DNA of 64,000 nt from Nocardia asteroides. Its GTDB lineage: Bacteria; Actinomycetota; Actinomycetes; Mycobacteriales; Mycobacteriaceae. The stretch spans positions 4,330,001 through 4,394,000 of the forward strand of contig NZ_LR134352.1 in the NCBI RefSeq assembly GCF_900637185.1, given 5' to 3'. Positions 44,202 through 53,842 of the stretch are shown here, in pieces. The first letter of the stretch is position 1; every line of letters begins with the position of its first letter. The position numbers and the translations under genes are program-made. The notes under the pieces are model-generated. The model worked only from the letters and a program-made list of their open reading frames with translations. It had not been told where the DNA came from and did no database searches.

Positions 44202-44570
44202 ATGCCCGTCACGGGACCCGATTTCATTTCCCTTCAGACGCGCGACCTCGACGCTTCGCGCGCGTTCTACGAGCGGTACCTCGGCCTGGTCCGCGCGCAG
44301 GCCGGGCCGCCGCACGCCGTCGTGTTCGAGACGAAACCGATCGCGTTCGCACTGCGCGACCTCGTCCCCGGCACCGATCTCGCCTCCGCCGCCCGGCCCG
44401 GCATCGGCGCCGCGATCTGGCTGCACGCCACCGACGTCCAGGCGATCCACGACGCGCTCGCCGCCGACGGTCACCCCATCGTCGCCGCGCCGATCGACGG
44501 TCCCTTCGGCCGGACGTTCACTTTCGCCGACCCGGACGGCTACGAGATCACTCTCCACGACCGCGCGTGA
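44202..44570 (+). CDS. VOC-family (glyoxalase-like) protein
   Basis: A 122-residue single-domain VOC protein, starting MPVTGPDFISLQTRDLDASRAFYERYLGL and ending GRTFTFADPDGYEITLHDRA. A conserved late Glu is present (YEITLHD), but the first His ligand is replaced (DFISLQT), so the usual metal site is incomplete; it may be a binding/resistance protein or a non-metal variant. A strong AAAGGAG site lies upstream. Control by the divergent MarR suggests induction by its substrate. Confidence 0.9.
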   Translation: MPVTGPDFISLQTRDLDASRAFYERYLGLVRAQAGPPHAVVFETKPIAFALRDLVPGTDLASAARPGIGAAIWLHATDVQAIHDALAADGHPIVAAPIDGPFGRTFTFADPDGYEITLHDRA

Positions 44571-44673
44571 CGCACCGATCTCGGACACGAGCGTGAGCAC
44601 GGCACAATGGCGGGTGGCCGCTCGATTCGGCTGCGGCGGAACGCCCGTCGACGACGACCCGCGACAGGAAACG

Positions 44674-45237
44674 ATGCCCGCGAGACCGCTGCTCTATCTC
44701 GATGTCGACGGCCCGCTCAACCCGTTCGCGGCGAAGCCGGAGCGGCGCCCGGCCGGGTACCACACCCATCGGATGACGCCACCGTCATGGCTCGCGCAGC
44801 ACCGGGACACGCCCCCGCACCGGACCCGTCCGCTGCGGGTGTGGCTGAATCCGGCCCATGGACCCGCACTGCTGGCCCTGGCCGAGTATTTCGACCTGTG
44901 GTGGGCCACCACCTGGGAACACGACGCGAACACCCACATCGGGCCCGTACTGGGTCTTCCCGAGCTGCCGGTCGTGGAATGGACCTCGACCCGACGCGAG
45001 AGCTCCGACGGAACATGCTGGAAGACAGCGGAACTGGTGCGGCACGCGGCGGGCCGCTCGTGGGCGTGGGTCGACGACGAGATCACCCTGGGCGACCGCC
45101 GATTCGTGCATCGACACCACGGCGGGGCCGCCCTGCTGCACCACGTGGAACCGGCGAAAGGATTGCGGGACAGCGATTTCGCCGCACTCACGGCGTGGGC
45201 GCGGCAGCGCAGGCGCATCGAGTCCGGCGACGGGTGA
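44674..45237 (+). CDS. HAD-like hydrolase domain protein
   Basis: A 187-residue protein with the HAD motif I LLYLDVDGPLNPF, in which Asp10 and Asp12 are the nucleophile and the general acid. Motif II-like WWATTWEHDAN and a motif IV-like WAWVDDEI follow. Actinobacterial proteins of this type are called HAD domain or secreted HAD, although this one has no signal peptide. It is predicted to be a phosphatase or phosphotransferase of unknown substrate. The start ATG follows a GACAGGAAACG stretch. Confidence 0.85.
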   Translation: MPARPLLYLDVDGPLNPFAAKPERRPAGYHTHRMTPPSWLAQHRDTPPHRTRPLRVWLNPAHGPALLALAEYFDLWWATTWEHDANTHIGPVLGLPELPVVEWTSTRRESSDGTCWKTAELVRHAAGRSWAWVDDEITLGDRRFVHRHHGGAALLHHVEPAKGLRDSDFAALTAWARQRRRIESGDG

Positions 45238-45242
45238 TCGAC

Positions 45243-45275
45243 CGTGTCCCGGCCGGGCGGGCCGGCCGGGACACG
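45243..45275. terminator. Convergent terminator hairpin
   Basis: Perfect 12-bp inverted repeat CGTGTCCCGGCC / GGCCGGGACACG around a GC-rich nine-base loop. It lies between the HAD gene stop and the katG stop, only 7 bp from each end, and can terminate both transcripts. Confidence 0.75.
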
Positions 45276-45282
45276 TCGGGGA

Positions 45283-48007
<2,725 letters not shown>

Positions 48008-48081
48008 GCATTTGGGCGACTACGGGCAAATTCGCGGCCGCACGGACCGGATTCGCGCGGCGGATCTGCGAGACTGGGCAA

Positions 48082-49098
48082 GTGAGCGAAGCCGAGTCGA
48101 GTGCGGGCAGTTACGTCGAGCCGGGCGAGTTCCGCCGCGACACCAACTACATCACCACCCGGATCACGGCCGACGGGCGTGACGGTTATCCCGTCGAGCC
48201 CGATCGCTACCGGCTCGTCGCCGCCCGCGCCTGCCCGTGGGCCAACCGCACGCTGATCGTGCGGCGGCTGCTCGGGCTGGAGCCGGTGCTGTCGCTGGGG
48301 CTGTGCGGGCCCACGCACGACAAGCTCAGCTGGACCTTCGACCTCGACCCCGGCGAGGTGGACCCGGTCCTGGGCATCCACCGCTTGCGGGACGCCTACC
48401 TGGCGCGCGATCCCGAATATCCGCGCGGCATCACCGTGCCCGCGGTGGTCGATGTGCCGACCGGACAGGTGGTCACCAACGACTACGCGCAGATCACCCT
48501 CGATTTCTCGACCGAGTGGACCGCGTACCACCGGCCCGGCGCCCCACAGCTGTATCCGGAGCACCTGCGCGCGGAGATCGACGAGGTCAACCGCGAAGTC
48601 TTCCGTGACATCAACAACGGCGTCTACCGCTGCGGTTTCGCCGGCGCCCAGGACGCCTACGACGCCGCCTATACCCGCCTGTTCGCGGCGCTGGACCGGC
48701 TCACCGAGCGCCTGATGGCGCAGCGCTATCTCGTCGGCGACACCATCACCGAAGCCGACGTCCGCCTGTTCACCACCCTGGCCCGGTTCGACCCGGTCTA
48801 CCACGGTCACTTCAAGTGCAACCGCGCCAAACTCAGCGAGATGCCGGTGCTGTGGGCCTACGCCCGCGACCTGTTCCAGACCCCCGGCTTCGGTGACACC
48901 ATCGATTTCGGCCAGATCAAGGAGCACTACTACGTGGTGCACCGCGACATCAATCCCACCGGCATCGTGCCGGCCGGTCCCGAGCTGTCGAACTGGCTCA
49001 CTCCGCATCACCGGGAAGAGCTGGGCGGCAGGCCGTTCGGCGACGGCACCCCACCCGCTCCCCCGCTGCCCGCCGAACAGGTCCCCCCGATCGGCTGA
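48082..49098 (+). CDS. Glutathionyl-hydroquinone-reductase-like (GST omega/Xi-class) protein
   Basis: A 338-residue thioredoxin-fold/GST protein. The N-terminal domain has the catalytic Cys51 in ARACPWANRT, as in YqjG/ECM4 glutathionyl-hydroquinone reductases. The C-terminal all-helical domain has TEADVRLFTTLARFDPVYHGHFKCNR and WAYARDLFQTPGF. Actinomycetes make mycothiol rather than glutathione, so this enzyme probably reduces mycothiol conjugates of quinones or uses another thiol. The GTG start sits 110 bp from the furA start on the other strand. Confidence 0.9.
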   Translation: MSEAESSAGSYVEPGEFRRDTNYITTRITADGRDGYPVEPDRYRLVAARACPWANRTLIVRRLLGLEPVLSLGLCGPTHDKLSWTFDLDPGEVDPVLGIHRLRDAYLARDPEYPRGITVPAVVDVPTGQVVTNDYAQITLDFSTEWTAYHRPGAPQLYPEHLRAEIDEVNREVFRDINNGVYRCGFAGAQDAYDAAYTRLFAALDRLTERLMAQRYLVGDTITEADVRLFTTLARFDPVYHGHFKCNRAKLSEMPVLWAYARDLFQTPGFGDTIDFGQIKEHYYVVHRDINPTGIVPAGPELSNWLTPHHREELGGRPFGDGTPPAPPLPAEQVPPIG

Positions 49099-49128
49099 CC
49101 CGGGACTCACCTCGCTGCCGTTCGAGGA

Positions 49129-49275
49129 CTAATACGCGAAGAGCAGGATCTCGTCGCGGCTGTAGTCGTGTCCCTGATGGAACTCGGCGAGGTGGGCCTG
49201 GGTGCGGGTCACCAGGTCGTCCTCGTCCGTGCCGGTGATCAATTCCCCACAGGGGCAACGCAACTTGGTCTTCAT
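49129..49275 (-). CDS. DUF1059-like small protein
   Basis: A 48-residue protein that begins MKTKLRCPCGELITGTDEDDLVTRTQAHLAEFHQGHDYSRDEI. It has a CxC-G zinc-like knuckle and a helix with two His, as in small DUF1059 proteins. The role is unknown. Sequence upstream in the same frame is coding-like only by GC bias. It is convergent with the reductase gene, with a 30-bp gap. Confidence 0.7.
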   Translation of the reverse strand: MKTKLRCPCGELITGTDEDDLVTRTQAHLAEFHQGHDYSRDEILLFAY

Positions 49276-49342
49276 CAGGCCTGTCCTCTCCCGTCGGCCG
49301 GGTCGGCCGACATCGACTCCGGCCACCCTACCCCGCCGCCAT

Positions 49343-49360
49343 GGACACCTGTCCGGAACG
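49343..49360 (+). promoter_or_regulatory. Regulon site 1 (distal operator of aldehyde dehydrogenase operon)
   Basis: GGACACCTGTCCGGAACG matches the 18-bp element found at four other positions in this cluster (consensus RGACANSTGTCYRGACAT). It sits just upstream of the -35 box of the aldehyde dehydrogenase promoter, 55 bp from the proximal copy. Confidence 0.65.
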
Positions 49361-49365
49361 GAGCC

Positions 49366-49395
49366 TTGCCGATCCGCACACCGGTGAAATATAGT
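49366..49395 (+). promoter_or_regulatory. Promoter of the aldehyde dehydrogenase operon
   Basis: TTGCCG at 49366-49371 and TATAGT at 49390-49395 are 18 bp apart and lie between the two operator copies. The -10 is one base from the consensus. Operators on both sides fit repression by looping or by blocking RNA polymerase. Confidence 0.55.
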
Positions 49396-49397
49396 CC

Positions 49398-49415
49398 AGA
49401 CACCTGTCCAGACAT
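49398..49415 (+). promoter_or_regulatory. Regulon site 2 (proximal operator)
   Basis: AGACACCTGTCCAGACAT overlaps the expected transcription start of the aldehyde dehydrogenase operon and ends 13 bp before its GTG. It has 16 of 18 positions in common with the reverse of the site at 60613-60630. Confidence 0.7.
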
Positions 49416-49428
49416 CTAAGGAGACACG

Positions 49429-50901
49429 GTGGCGAGCGACTTGCGGCCCAGTGACGGCACCCCCTTGCTCATCGACGGAAAGCTGGTCCCCGGGTCCGCG
49501 GGCGTGTTCGACACGGTCGACCCGGCGACCGGCGCGCGCCTCGGCGCCGCCGCCGATGCCACCGCCGACGACATGTCGGCGGCGATCGCCGCGGCGCGCA
49601 CGGCTTTCGACGAGACCGGCTGGTCCACGGACCCGGCGTTGCGGGCGCGCTGTATCCGGCAGCTGCGCGACGCCGCGCTCGACCACATCGAACAGTTGCG
49701 CGCGATCACCATCGCCGAGGCGGGCGCGCCACGCATGCTCACCTCCGGCCCGCATCTGGAGGGCCCCGTCCACGATCTGGGCTGGTTCGCCGACCTGGCC
49801 GAGAGCTACGCGTGGCGAACCGACCTGCCCGTCGCCGAACCACTCGGGATGCGCACGGCCCGGCAGCTGCGGCGCGAAGCCGTCGGCGTGGTCGGCGCGA
49901 TCACGCCGTGGAACTTCCCGCATCAGATCAACCTGGCCAAGATCGGACCGGCACTGGCCGCGGGCAACACCGTCGTGCTCAAACCGGCGCCCGATACCCC
50001 TTGGTGTGCAGCGGCTTTCGGTATTCTGGCCGCCGAGCACACCGACATCCCGGCCGGTGTCCTCAATGTGGTGACCTCCTCCGATCATCTGCTCGGCGCC
50101 CAGCTCACCGAGGATCCGCGGGTCGATCTGGTGTCGTTCACCGGTTCCACCCGCACCGGCAAGTCGGTGATGGCCGCCGCGGCGGCCACGGTGAAGAAGG
50201 TGTTCCTCGAGCTCGGCGGCAAGTCGGCGTTCGTGGTGCTCGACGACGCCGACCTGCGCACGGCGTGCGGAATGGCGGCGTTCGCGGTGTGCGTGCACGC
50301 CGGTCAGGGCTGTGCGCTCTCCACCCGCCTGCTCGTACCGCGAGCGAAGTACGACGAGGCCGTGGCGATCACCGCCAGAGCACTGGCCGGGATCCGGCCG
50401 GGCGATCCGGACAACGCGGGCACCGTCTGCGGACCGCTGATCTCGTCCCGCCAGCGTGAGCGCGTCGAGGGCTACCTCGACCTGGCCCGCAGCGAGGGCG
50501 GCACCATCGTCGTCGGCGGCGGTCGCCCCGCCGAGCGCGAGGCGGGCTGGTTCGTCGAACCGACCCTCATCACCGGACTGTCCCCCGATTCGGTGGTCGC
50601 GCAGGAGGAGATCTTCGGGCCGGTCCTGGTGGTGCTCCCCTACGACGACGATGACGACGCCATCCGCGTCGCCAACAACTCGCCCTACGGGCTGTCGGGC
50701 TCGGTCTGGGGCAGCGATCCCGACCGGGTCGACAAGGTCGTCTCCGGCATCCGCACCGGCACCCTGTCGGTCAACGGCGGCACCTGGTACTCGGTCGACG
50801 CTCCGTTCGGCGGCTACAAGCAGTCCGGCATCGGCCGCGAGATGGGCGTGGCCGGGTTCGAGGAGTACCTCGAGACCAAGCTCGTCGCCTACCCGGCCTG
50901 A
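49429..50901 (+). CDS. Aldehyde dehydrogenase (AldA/Rv0768-like)
   Basis: NAD-dependent aldehyde dehydrogenase, 490 residues. It has PWNFPHQINLAKIGPALAAGNTVVLKPAPDTP, the catalytic Glu261 in LELGGKS and Cys295 in GQGCALSTR, and ends with the expected GYKQSGIGREMG. It is first in an operon of four genes in the same order as I recall for M. tuberculosis aldA-Rv0769-Rv0770-Rv0771. The GTG start has an AAGGAGA site. Two operators of the local regulon flank its promoter. It may oxidise an aldehyde formed from a sterol or terpenoid side chain; the substrate is not known. Confidence 0.93.
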   Translation: MASDLRPSDGTPLLIDGKLVPGSAGVFDTVDPATGARLGAAADATADDMSAAIAAARTAFDETGWSTDPALRARCIRQLRDAALDHIEQLRAITIAEAGAPRMLTSGPHLEGPVHDLGWFADLAESYAWRTDLPVAEPLGMRTARQLRREAVGVVGAITPWNFPHQINLAKIGPALAAGNTVVLKPAPDTPWCAAAFGILAAEHTDIPAGVLNVVTSSDHLLGAQLTEDPRVDLVSFTGSTRTGKSVMAAAAATVKKVFLELGGKSAFVVLDDADLRTACGMAAFAVCVHAGQGCALSTRLLVPRAKYDEAVAITARALAGIRPGDPDNAGTVCGPLISSRQRERVEGYLDLARSEGGTIVVGGGRPAEREAGWFVEPTLITGLSPDSVVAQEEIFGPVLVVLPYDDDDDAIRVANNSPYGLSGSVWGSDPDRVDKVVSGIRTGTLSVNGGTWYSVDAPFGGYKQSGIGREMGVAGFEEYLETKLVAYPA

Positions 50902-50929
50902 TCATCCCTATTTCCGAGGAGTTCTCGAC

Positions 50930-51679
50930 ATGACCCGATTCACCGACCGCACCGCCGTCGTCACCGGCGCGGCCCAGGGCATCGGCGCCGCCTATGCCAA
51001 GGCGCTCGCCGCCGAGGGCGCGCGCGTCGTCGTCGCCGACCTCAATATCGAGGCCGGCACCGCGGTGGCGAAGGAGATCACCGAGGCGGGCGGCACCGCC
51101 GTCTTCCACGAGGTCGACGTCGCCCAGCCCGAATCCGCCCTCGCGCTCGCCGCCTTCACCACCGAAACCTTCGGCGGCATCGACCATCTGGTGAACAACG
51201 CCGCCATCTACGGCACCATGAAACTGGACCTGCTGCTCACCGTGCCGTGGGACTACTACAAGCACTTCATGAGCGTGAATCTCGACGGCGCGCTCAACGT
51301 CACCCGCGCGGTGTGGCCGGTGATGGCCAAGAGCGGCGGTTCCATCGTCAATCAGTCCTCCACCGCGGCCTGGGTGTACTCGGGCTTCTACGGCCTGGCC
51401 AAGGTCGGCATCAACGGGCTGACCCAGCAGCTCTCCTTCGAACTCGGCGGCTCCAACATCCGGATCAATGCCATCGCGCCCGGCCCGATCGACACCGACG
51501 CCACCAAGTCGGTCACCCCGCCGAGCATCGTCGCCGACATGGTGAACCGGCTGCCGCTCAAGCGGATGGGCACCCCGCAGGATCTCGTCGGGGCCTGCCT
51601 GTACCTGCTGTCCGACGAGGCGGCCTGGGTCACCGGGCAGATCTTCAATATCGACGGCGGGCAGGTGTTCCGGTCATGA
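50930..51679 (+). CDS. Short-chain dehydrogenase (Rv0769-like)
   Basis: A 249-residue classical SDR with TGAAQGIG at about residues 12-19, NNAA at 89-92, catalytic Ser143/144 in NQSSTAAW and Tyr154-x3-Lys158. The C-terminus NIDGGQVF is typical. A GAGGAG site lies upstream of the ATG. Its stop overlaps the next start (ATGA). Within the operon it probably handles the alcohol/ketone step adjacent to the aldehyde dehydrogenase. Confidence 0.93.
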   Translation: MTRFTDRTAVVTGAAQGIGAAYAKALAAEGARVVVADLNIEAGTAVAKEITEAGGTAVFHEVDVAQPESALALAAFTTETFGGIDHLVNNAAIYGTMKLDLLLTVPWDYYKHFMSVNLDGALNVTRAVWPVMAKSGGSIVNQSSTAAWVYSGFYGLAKVGINGLTQQLSFELGGSNIRINAIAPGPIDTDATKSVTPPSIVADMVNRLPLKRMGTPQDLVGACLYLLSDEAAWVTGQIFNIDGGQVFRS

Positions 51680-52569
51680 GCACTCCGATCCGCCTGGGCT
51701 ACATCGGCCTGGGCAATATGGGCGCGCCGATGGCCGAGCGGCTGATCGACTGGCCCGGCGGGCTGGTGGTCTGCGACGCGCGTCCCGCCGCCACCGCGAC
51801 GTTCGCCGAGGCCGGGGCCGCGGTGGCCGCCACCCCGGCGGCGGTGGCGGCCGAGGCGACGGTCATCTCGATCACCGTCCTCGACGACGTGCAGGTGCGC
51901 GAGGTCGTCACCGGCCCCGACGGCATCCTGCGCACCGCGCGTCCGGGCACGGTGATCGCCGTGCACTCCACCATCGCCGACAGCACCGCCGTCGAGCTGG
52001 CGGCCGAATGTCGCGCGCACGGTGTCGATCTGGTCGACGCGCCGGTCAGCGGCGGGGCGCCCGGTGCGAAACAGGGGCGCCTCGCCGTCATGGTCGGTGG
52101 CAGCGAGACCGCCTTCGCCGCCGTCGGCGCGCCGTTCGCCCGCTGGGCCGATCTGGTGGTGCACGCCGGGCCGGTGGGGTCGGGCACGCGAATGAAGCTG
52201 GCGCGCAACCTGTTGCATTTCGTGGCCTTCACCGCCGCGACCGAGGCCGCGCGGCTGGCCGAGAGCGCGGGCCTGGATCTGCGGCGGCTGGGCGAGGTGG
52301 TCCGGCATTCCGACGGCGTCACCGGCGGCCCGGGCGCCATCCTCTGGCGCGCGAGCACCGCGCAACTCGAGCTCGACGATCCGTGGCTGCCGATCATGTC
52401 CCATGTGCGTGACCTCGGCGAGAAGGATCTCGCGCTCGCGCTGGCCCTGGGCGAGCGGCTCGGGGTGGATCTGCCCCTGGCCCAGCTCAGTTCCGAACAT
52501 CTCGCCGCGGGTCTGGGACTCGCGCATGCCGCCGTGACCGTCGCGGCCGACACCGACAGGAGCCACTGA
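51676..52569 (+). CDS. 3-Hydroxyisobutyrate-dehydrogenase-family oxidoreductase (Rv0770-like)
   Basis: A 297-residue NAD(P)-binding beta-hydroxyacid dehydrogenase. It starts MSTPIRLGYIGLGNMGAPMAERLIDWPG, with the substrate-binding motif VDAPVSGGAPGAKQGRLAVMVGG and the catalytic Lys region in SGTRMKLARNLLHF. It overlaps the SDR by ATGA and shares one base with the next start (TGATG). It would oxidise a 3-hydroxy acid or reduce a semialdehyde. Its conservation beside CYP51 in relatives suggests a linked but undefined pathway. Confidence 0.92.
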   Translation: MSTPIRLGYIGLGNMGAPMAERLIDWPGGLVVCDARPAATATFAEAGAAVAATPAAVAAEATVISITVLDDVQVREVVTGPDGILRTARPGTVIAVHSTIADSTAVELAAECRAHGVDLVDAPVSGGAPGAKQGRLAVMVGGSETAFAAVGAPFARWADLVVHAGPVGSGTRMKLARNLLHFVAFTAATEAARLAESAGLDLRRLGEVVRHSDGVTGGPGAILWRASTAQLELDDPWLPIMSHVRDLGEKDLALALALGERLGVDLPLAQLSSEHLAAGLGLAHAAVTVAADTDRSH

Positions 52570-52955
52570 TGACCGACGACGCCCGCGCCCGGGGCCTGGC
52601 CCGGATGAAAGAGGTCTACGGCTGGCAGCCGCCGGAGATCGACTCCGCGCACTTCGCCACCACCGTCGACCATCTCTTCGCCGAGATCTGGTCCAGGCCT
52701 GGTCTGAGCGACCGGGACCGGCGCCTGCTGCTGCTGGGCGCGCTCACGGCGCAGGGCCGGATGGAGACCGCCGAGATCCAGATCCAGGGCGCGCTGCACA
52801 ACGAGGAGTTCACCGAGGAACAGCTGCACGAGATCGCGCTGTTCCTGTGCCACTACGTGGGCTGGCCCAACGGAACCCGGCTCGAGACCGCGATCGGCAC
52901 GGTCGTGCGGCGGCTCGGCGAGGAAGGCGGGCCGCGCATGCGCAGGCTGAAATAG
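52569..52955 (+). CDS. Carboxymuconolactone-decarboxylase-family protein (Rv0771-like)
   Basis: A 128-residue helical protein of the CMD/AhpD fold (LSDRDRRLLLLGALTAQGRMETAEIQIQGALHNEEFTEEQLHEIALFLCHYVGWPNG). It lacks the CxxC of AhpD and keeps the His-rich HYVGWP segment of the decarboxylase branch. It is the last gene of the four-gene operon; a hairpin follows. It may be a decarboxylase or an accessory protein; true muconolactone activity is not implied. Confidence 0.88.
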   Translation: MTDDARARGLARMKEVYGWQPPEIDSAHFATTVDHLFAEIWSRPGLSDRDRRLLLLGALTAQGRMETAEIQIQGALHNEEFTEEQLHEIALFLCHYVGWPNGTRLETAIGTVVRRLGEEGGPRMRRLK

Positions 52956-52988
52956 CCGAGAAGCCCGGCGCGATGGTCCGATTGCGGT

Positions 52989-53022
52989 GGCTGTCCGGAT
53001 TCCCCGCGGAAACCGGACAGCC
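52989..53022 (+). terminator. Hairpin after the aldehyde dehydrogenase operon
   Basis: GGCTGTCCGG and CCGGACAGCC form a perfect 10-bp stem, extended inside by TTCC/GGAA. It starts 33 bp after the CMD stop and precedes the TetR promoter. No T-run follows, so termination is probable but not certain. Confidence 0.6.
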
Positions 53023-53074
53023 GCCGCCGTCGCGCGTCGACTTTTCCGGCCATTCGACACACAATCGCACCTTG

Positions 53075-53104
53075 TTGCTGTATTCTCCGCAGGCCGACTA
53101 ACAT
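53075..53104 (+). promoter_or_regulatory. Candidate leaderless promoter of the TetR gene
   Basis: TTGCTG (53075-53080) and TAACAT (53099-53104) are 18 bp apart and place the start of transcription at or next to the GTG at 53111, so the message could be leaderless. The sequence around the start (CTGGTGTCC) resembles only half of the regulon element. Confidence 0.4.
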
Positions 53105-53110
53105 AGACTG

Positions 53111-53698
53111 GTGTCCGAAAAGAATTCTGATTCCGCGATTCTGGAAGCCACCCGCCGGCGCCTGACCGAGAAGCAGGCCGACACCGTCGACCGGCTGACC
53201 AGGGCCGCGGTCGAGGTGATCACCCGGGAGGGATACGCCGCGACCACCGTGCGGATGGTCGCCGCGGCCGCGGGCGTGGGCACCGCGACGGCCTACACCT
53301 ACTTCTCCTCCAAGGAGCACCTGGTCGCCGAGGTGTTCTGGCGCCGGCTGCTGCAGTTGCCCGCAGTCGAGTTCACCGAGGGCCAGACCGCCGCCGAACG
53401 GGTGGTGACAACGCTGCGCCAGGTCTCGCTCATCGTCGGCGACGAAGCCGAACTGGCCGGCGCGGTCACCAGCGCGCTGCTCGGCCAGGATCCCGACGTC
53501 GCGCATCTGCGCCTGCGGATCGGTCTCGAGATCCGCCAGCGCATCGAGAGCGCCCTGGGTCCCGAACCCGATGTCGCGGTATTGGAATCCTTCGAAATGC
53601 TCTACGCGGGCGCGCTGGTGCGCGCGGGAATGGGCTACGGCAGCTACAGCGAAATGGCCGATCGAATCGAGAAGACCGTGCACCTGATTCTCGGCTGA
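53111..53698 (+). CDS. TetR-family regulator, likely controls this cluster
   Basis: A 195-residue TetR repressor. The helix-turn-helix covers about residues 20-66 (AAVEVITREGYAATTVRMVAAAAGVGTATAYTYFSSKEHLVAEVFWRR). It lies between the aldehyde dehydrogenase operon and cyp51, as the TetR gene does at the M. tuberculosis cyp51 locus. It is the only regulator in the 49-64 kb cluster, so it is the best candidate to bind the five shared 18-bp sites. A strong intrinsic terminator follows. Confidence 0.93.
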   Translation: MSEKNSDSAILEATRRRLTEKQADTVDRLTRAAVEVITREGYAATTVRMVAAAAGVGTATAYTYFSSKEHLVAEVFWRRLLQLPAVEFTEGQTAAERVVTTLRQVSLIVGDEAELAGAVTSALLGQDPDVAHLRLRIGLEIRQRIESALGPEPDVAVLESFEMLYAGALVRAGMGYGSYSEMADRIEKTVHLILG

Positions 53699-53714
53699 CA
53701 ATTCCGGCACAGCG

Positions 53715-53741
53715 AAACCGCCCCCGTTCGGGGCGGTTTTT
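53715..53741 (+). terminator. Rho-independent terminator after TetR gene
   Basis: A perfect 10-bp stem AAACCGCCCC / GGGGCGGTTT, five-base loop, then a run of T residues. It is the clearest intrinsic terminator in the window. It separates the TetR transcript from the cyp51 promoter. Confidence 0.88.
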
Positions 53742-53797
53742 CTTATGCCCGACCAGGCGATCTCATTGCGGTGCCGAGACGAACTGTAGTACCGTCT

Positions 53798-53815
53798 GGA
53801 CACGTGTCTATACAC
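53798..53815 (+). promoter_or_regulatory. Regulon site 3 (cyp51 operator)
   Basis: GGACACGTGTCTATACAC matches the shared element, with the core GGACACGTGTC close to a perfect palindrome. It lies 27 bp before the cyp51 ATG and directly after GTAGTACCGTC, a string also present before the mce-operon site, which suggests related promoters. Confidence 0.65.
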
Positions 53816-53842
53816 GCGACCGACAGGATTGAGAGGTCTTCG

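Noticed and set aside
53098..53122. A sixth copy of the regulon element at the TetR start
   Set aside because: Only CTGG and TGTCC are present without the central four bases; the match is no better than chance.
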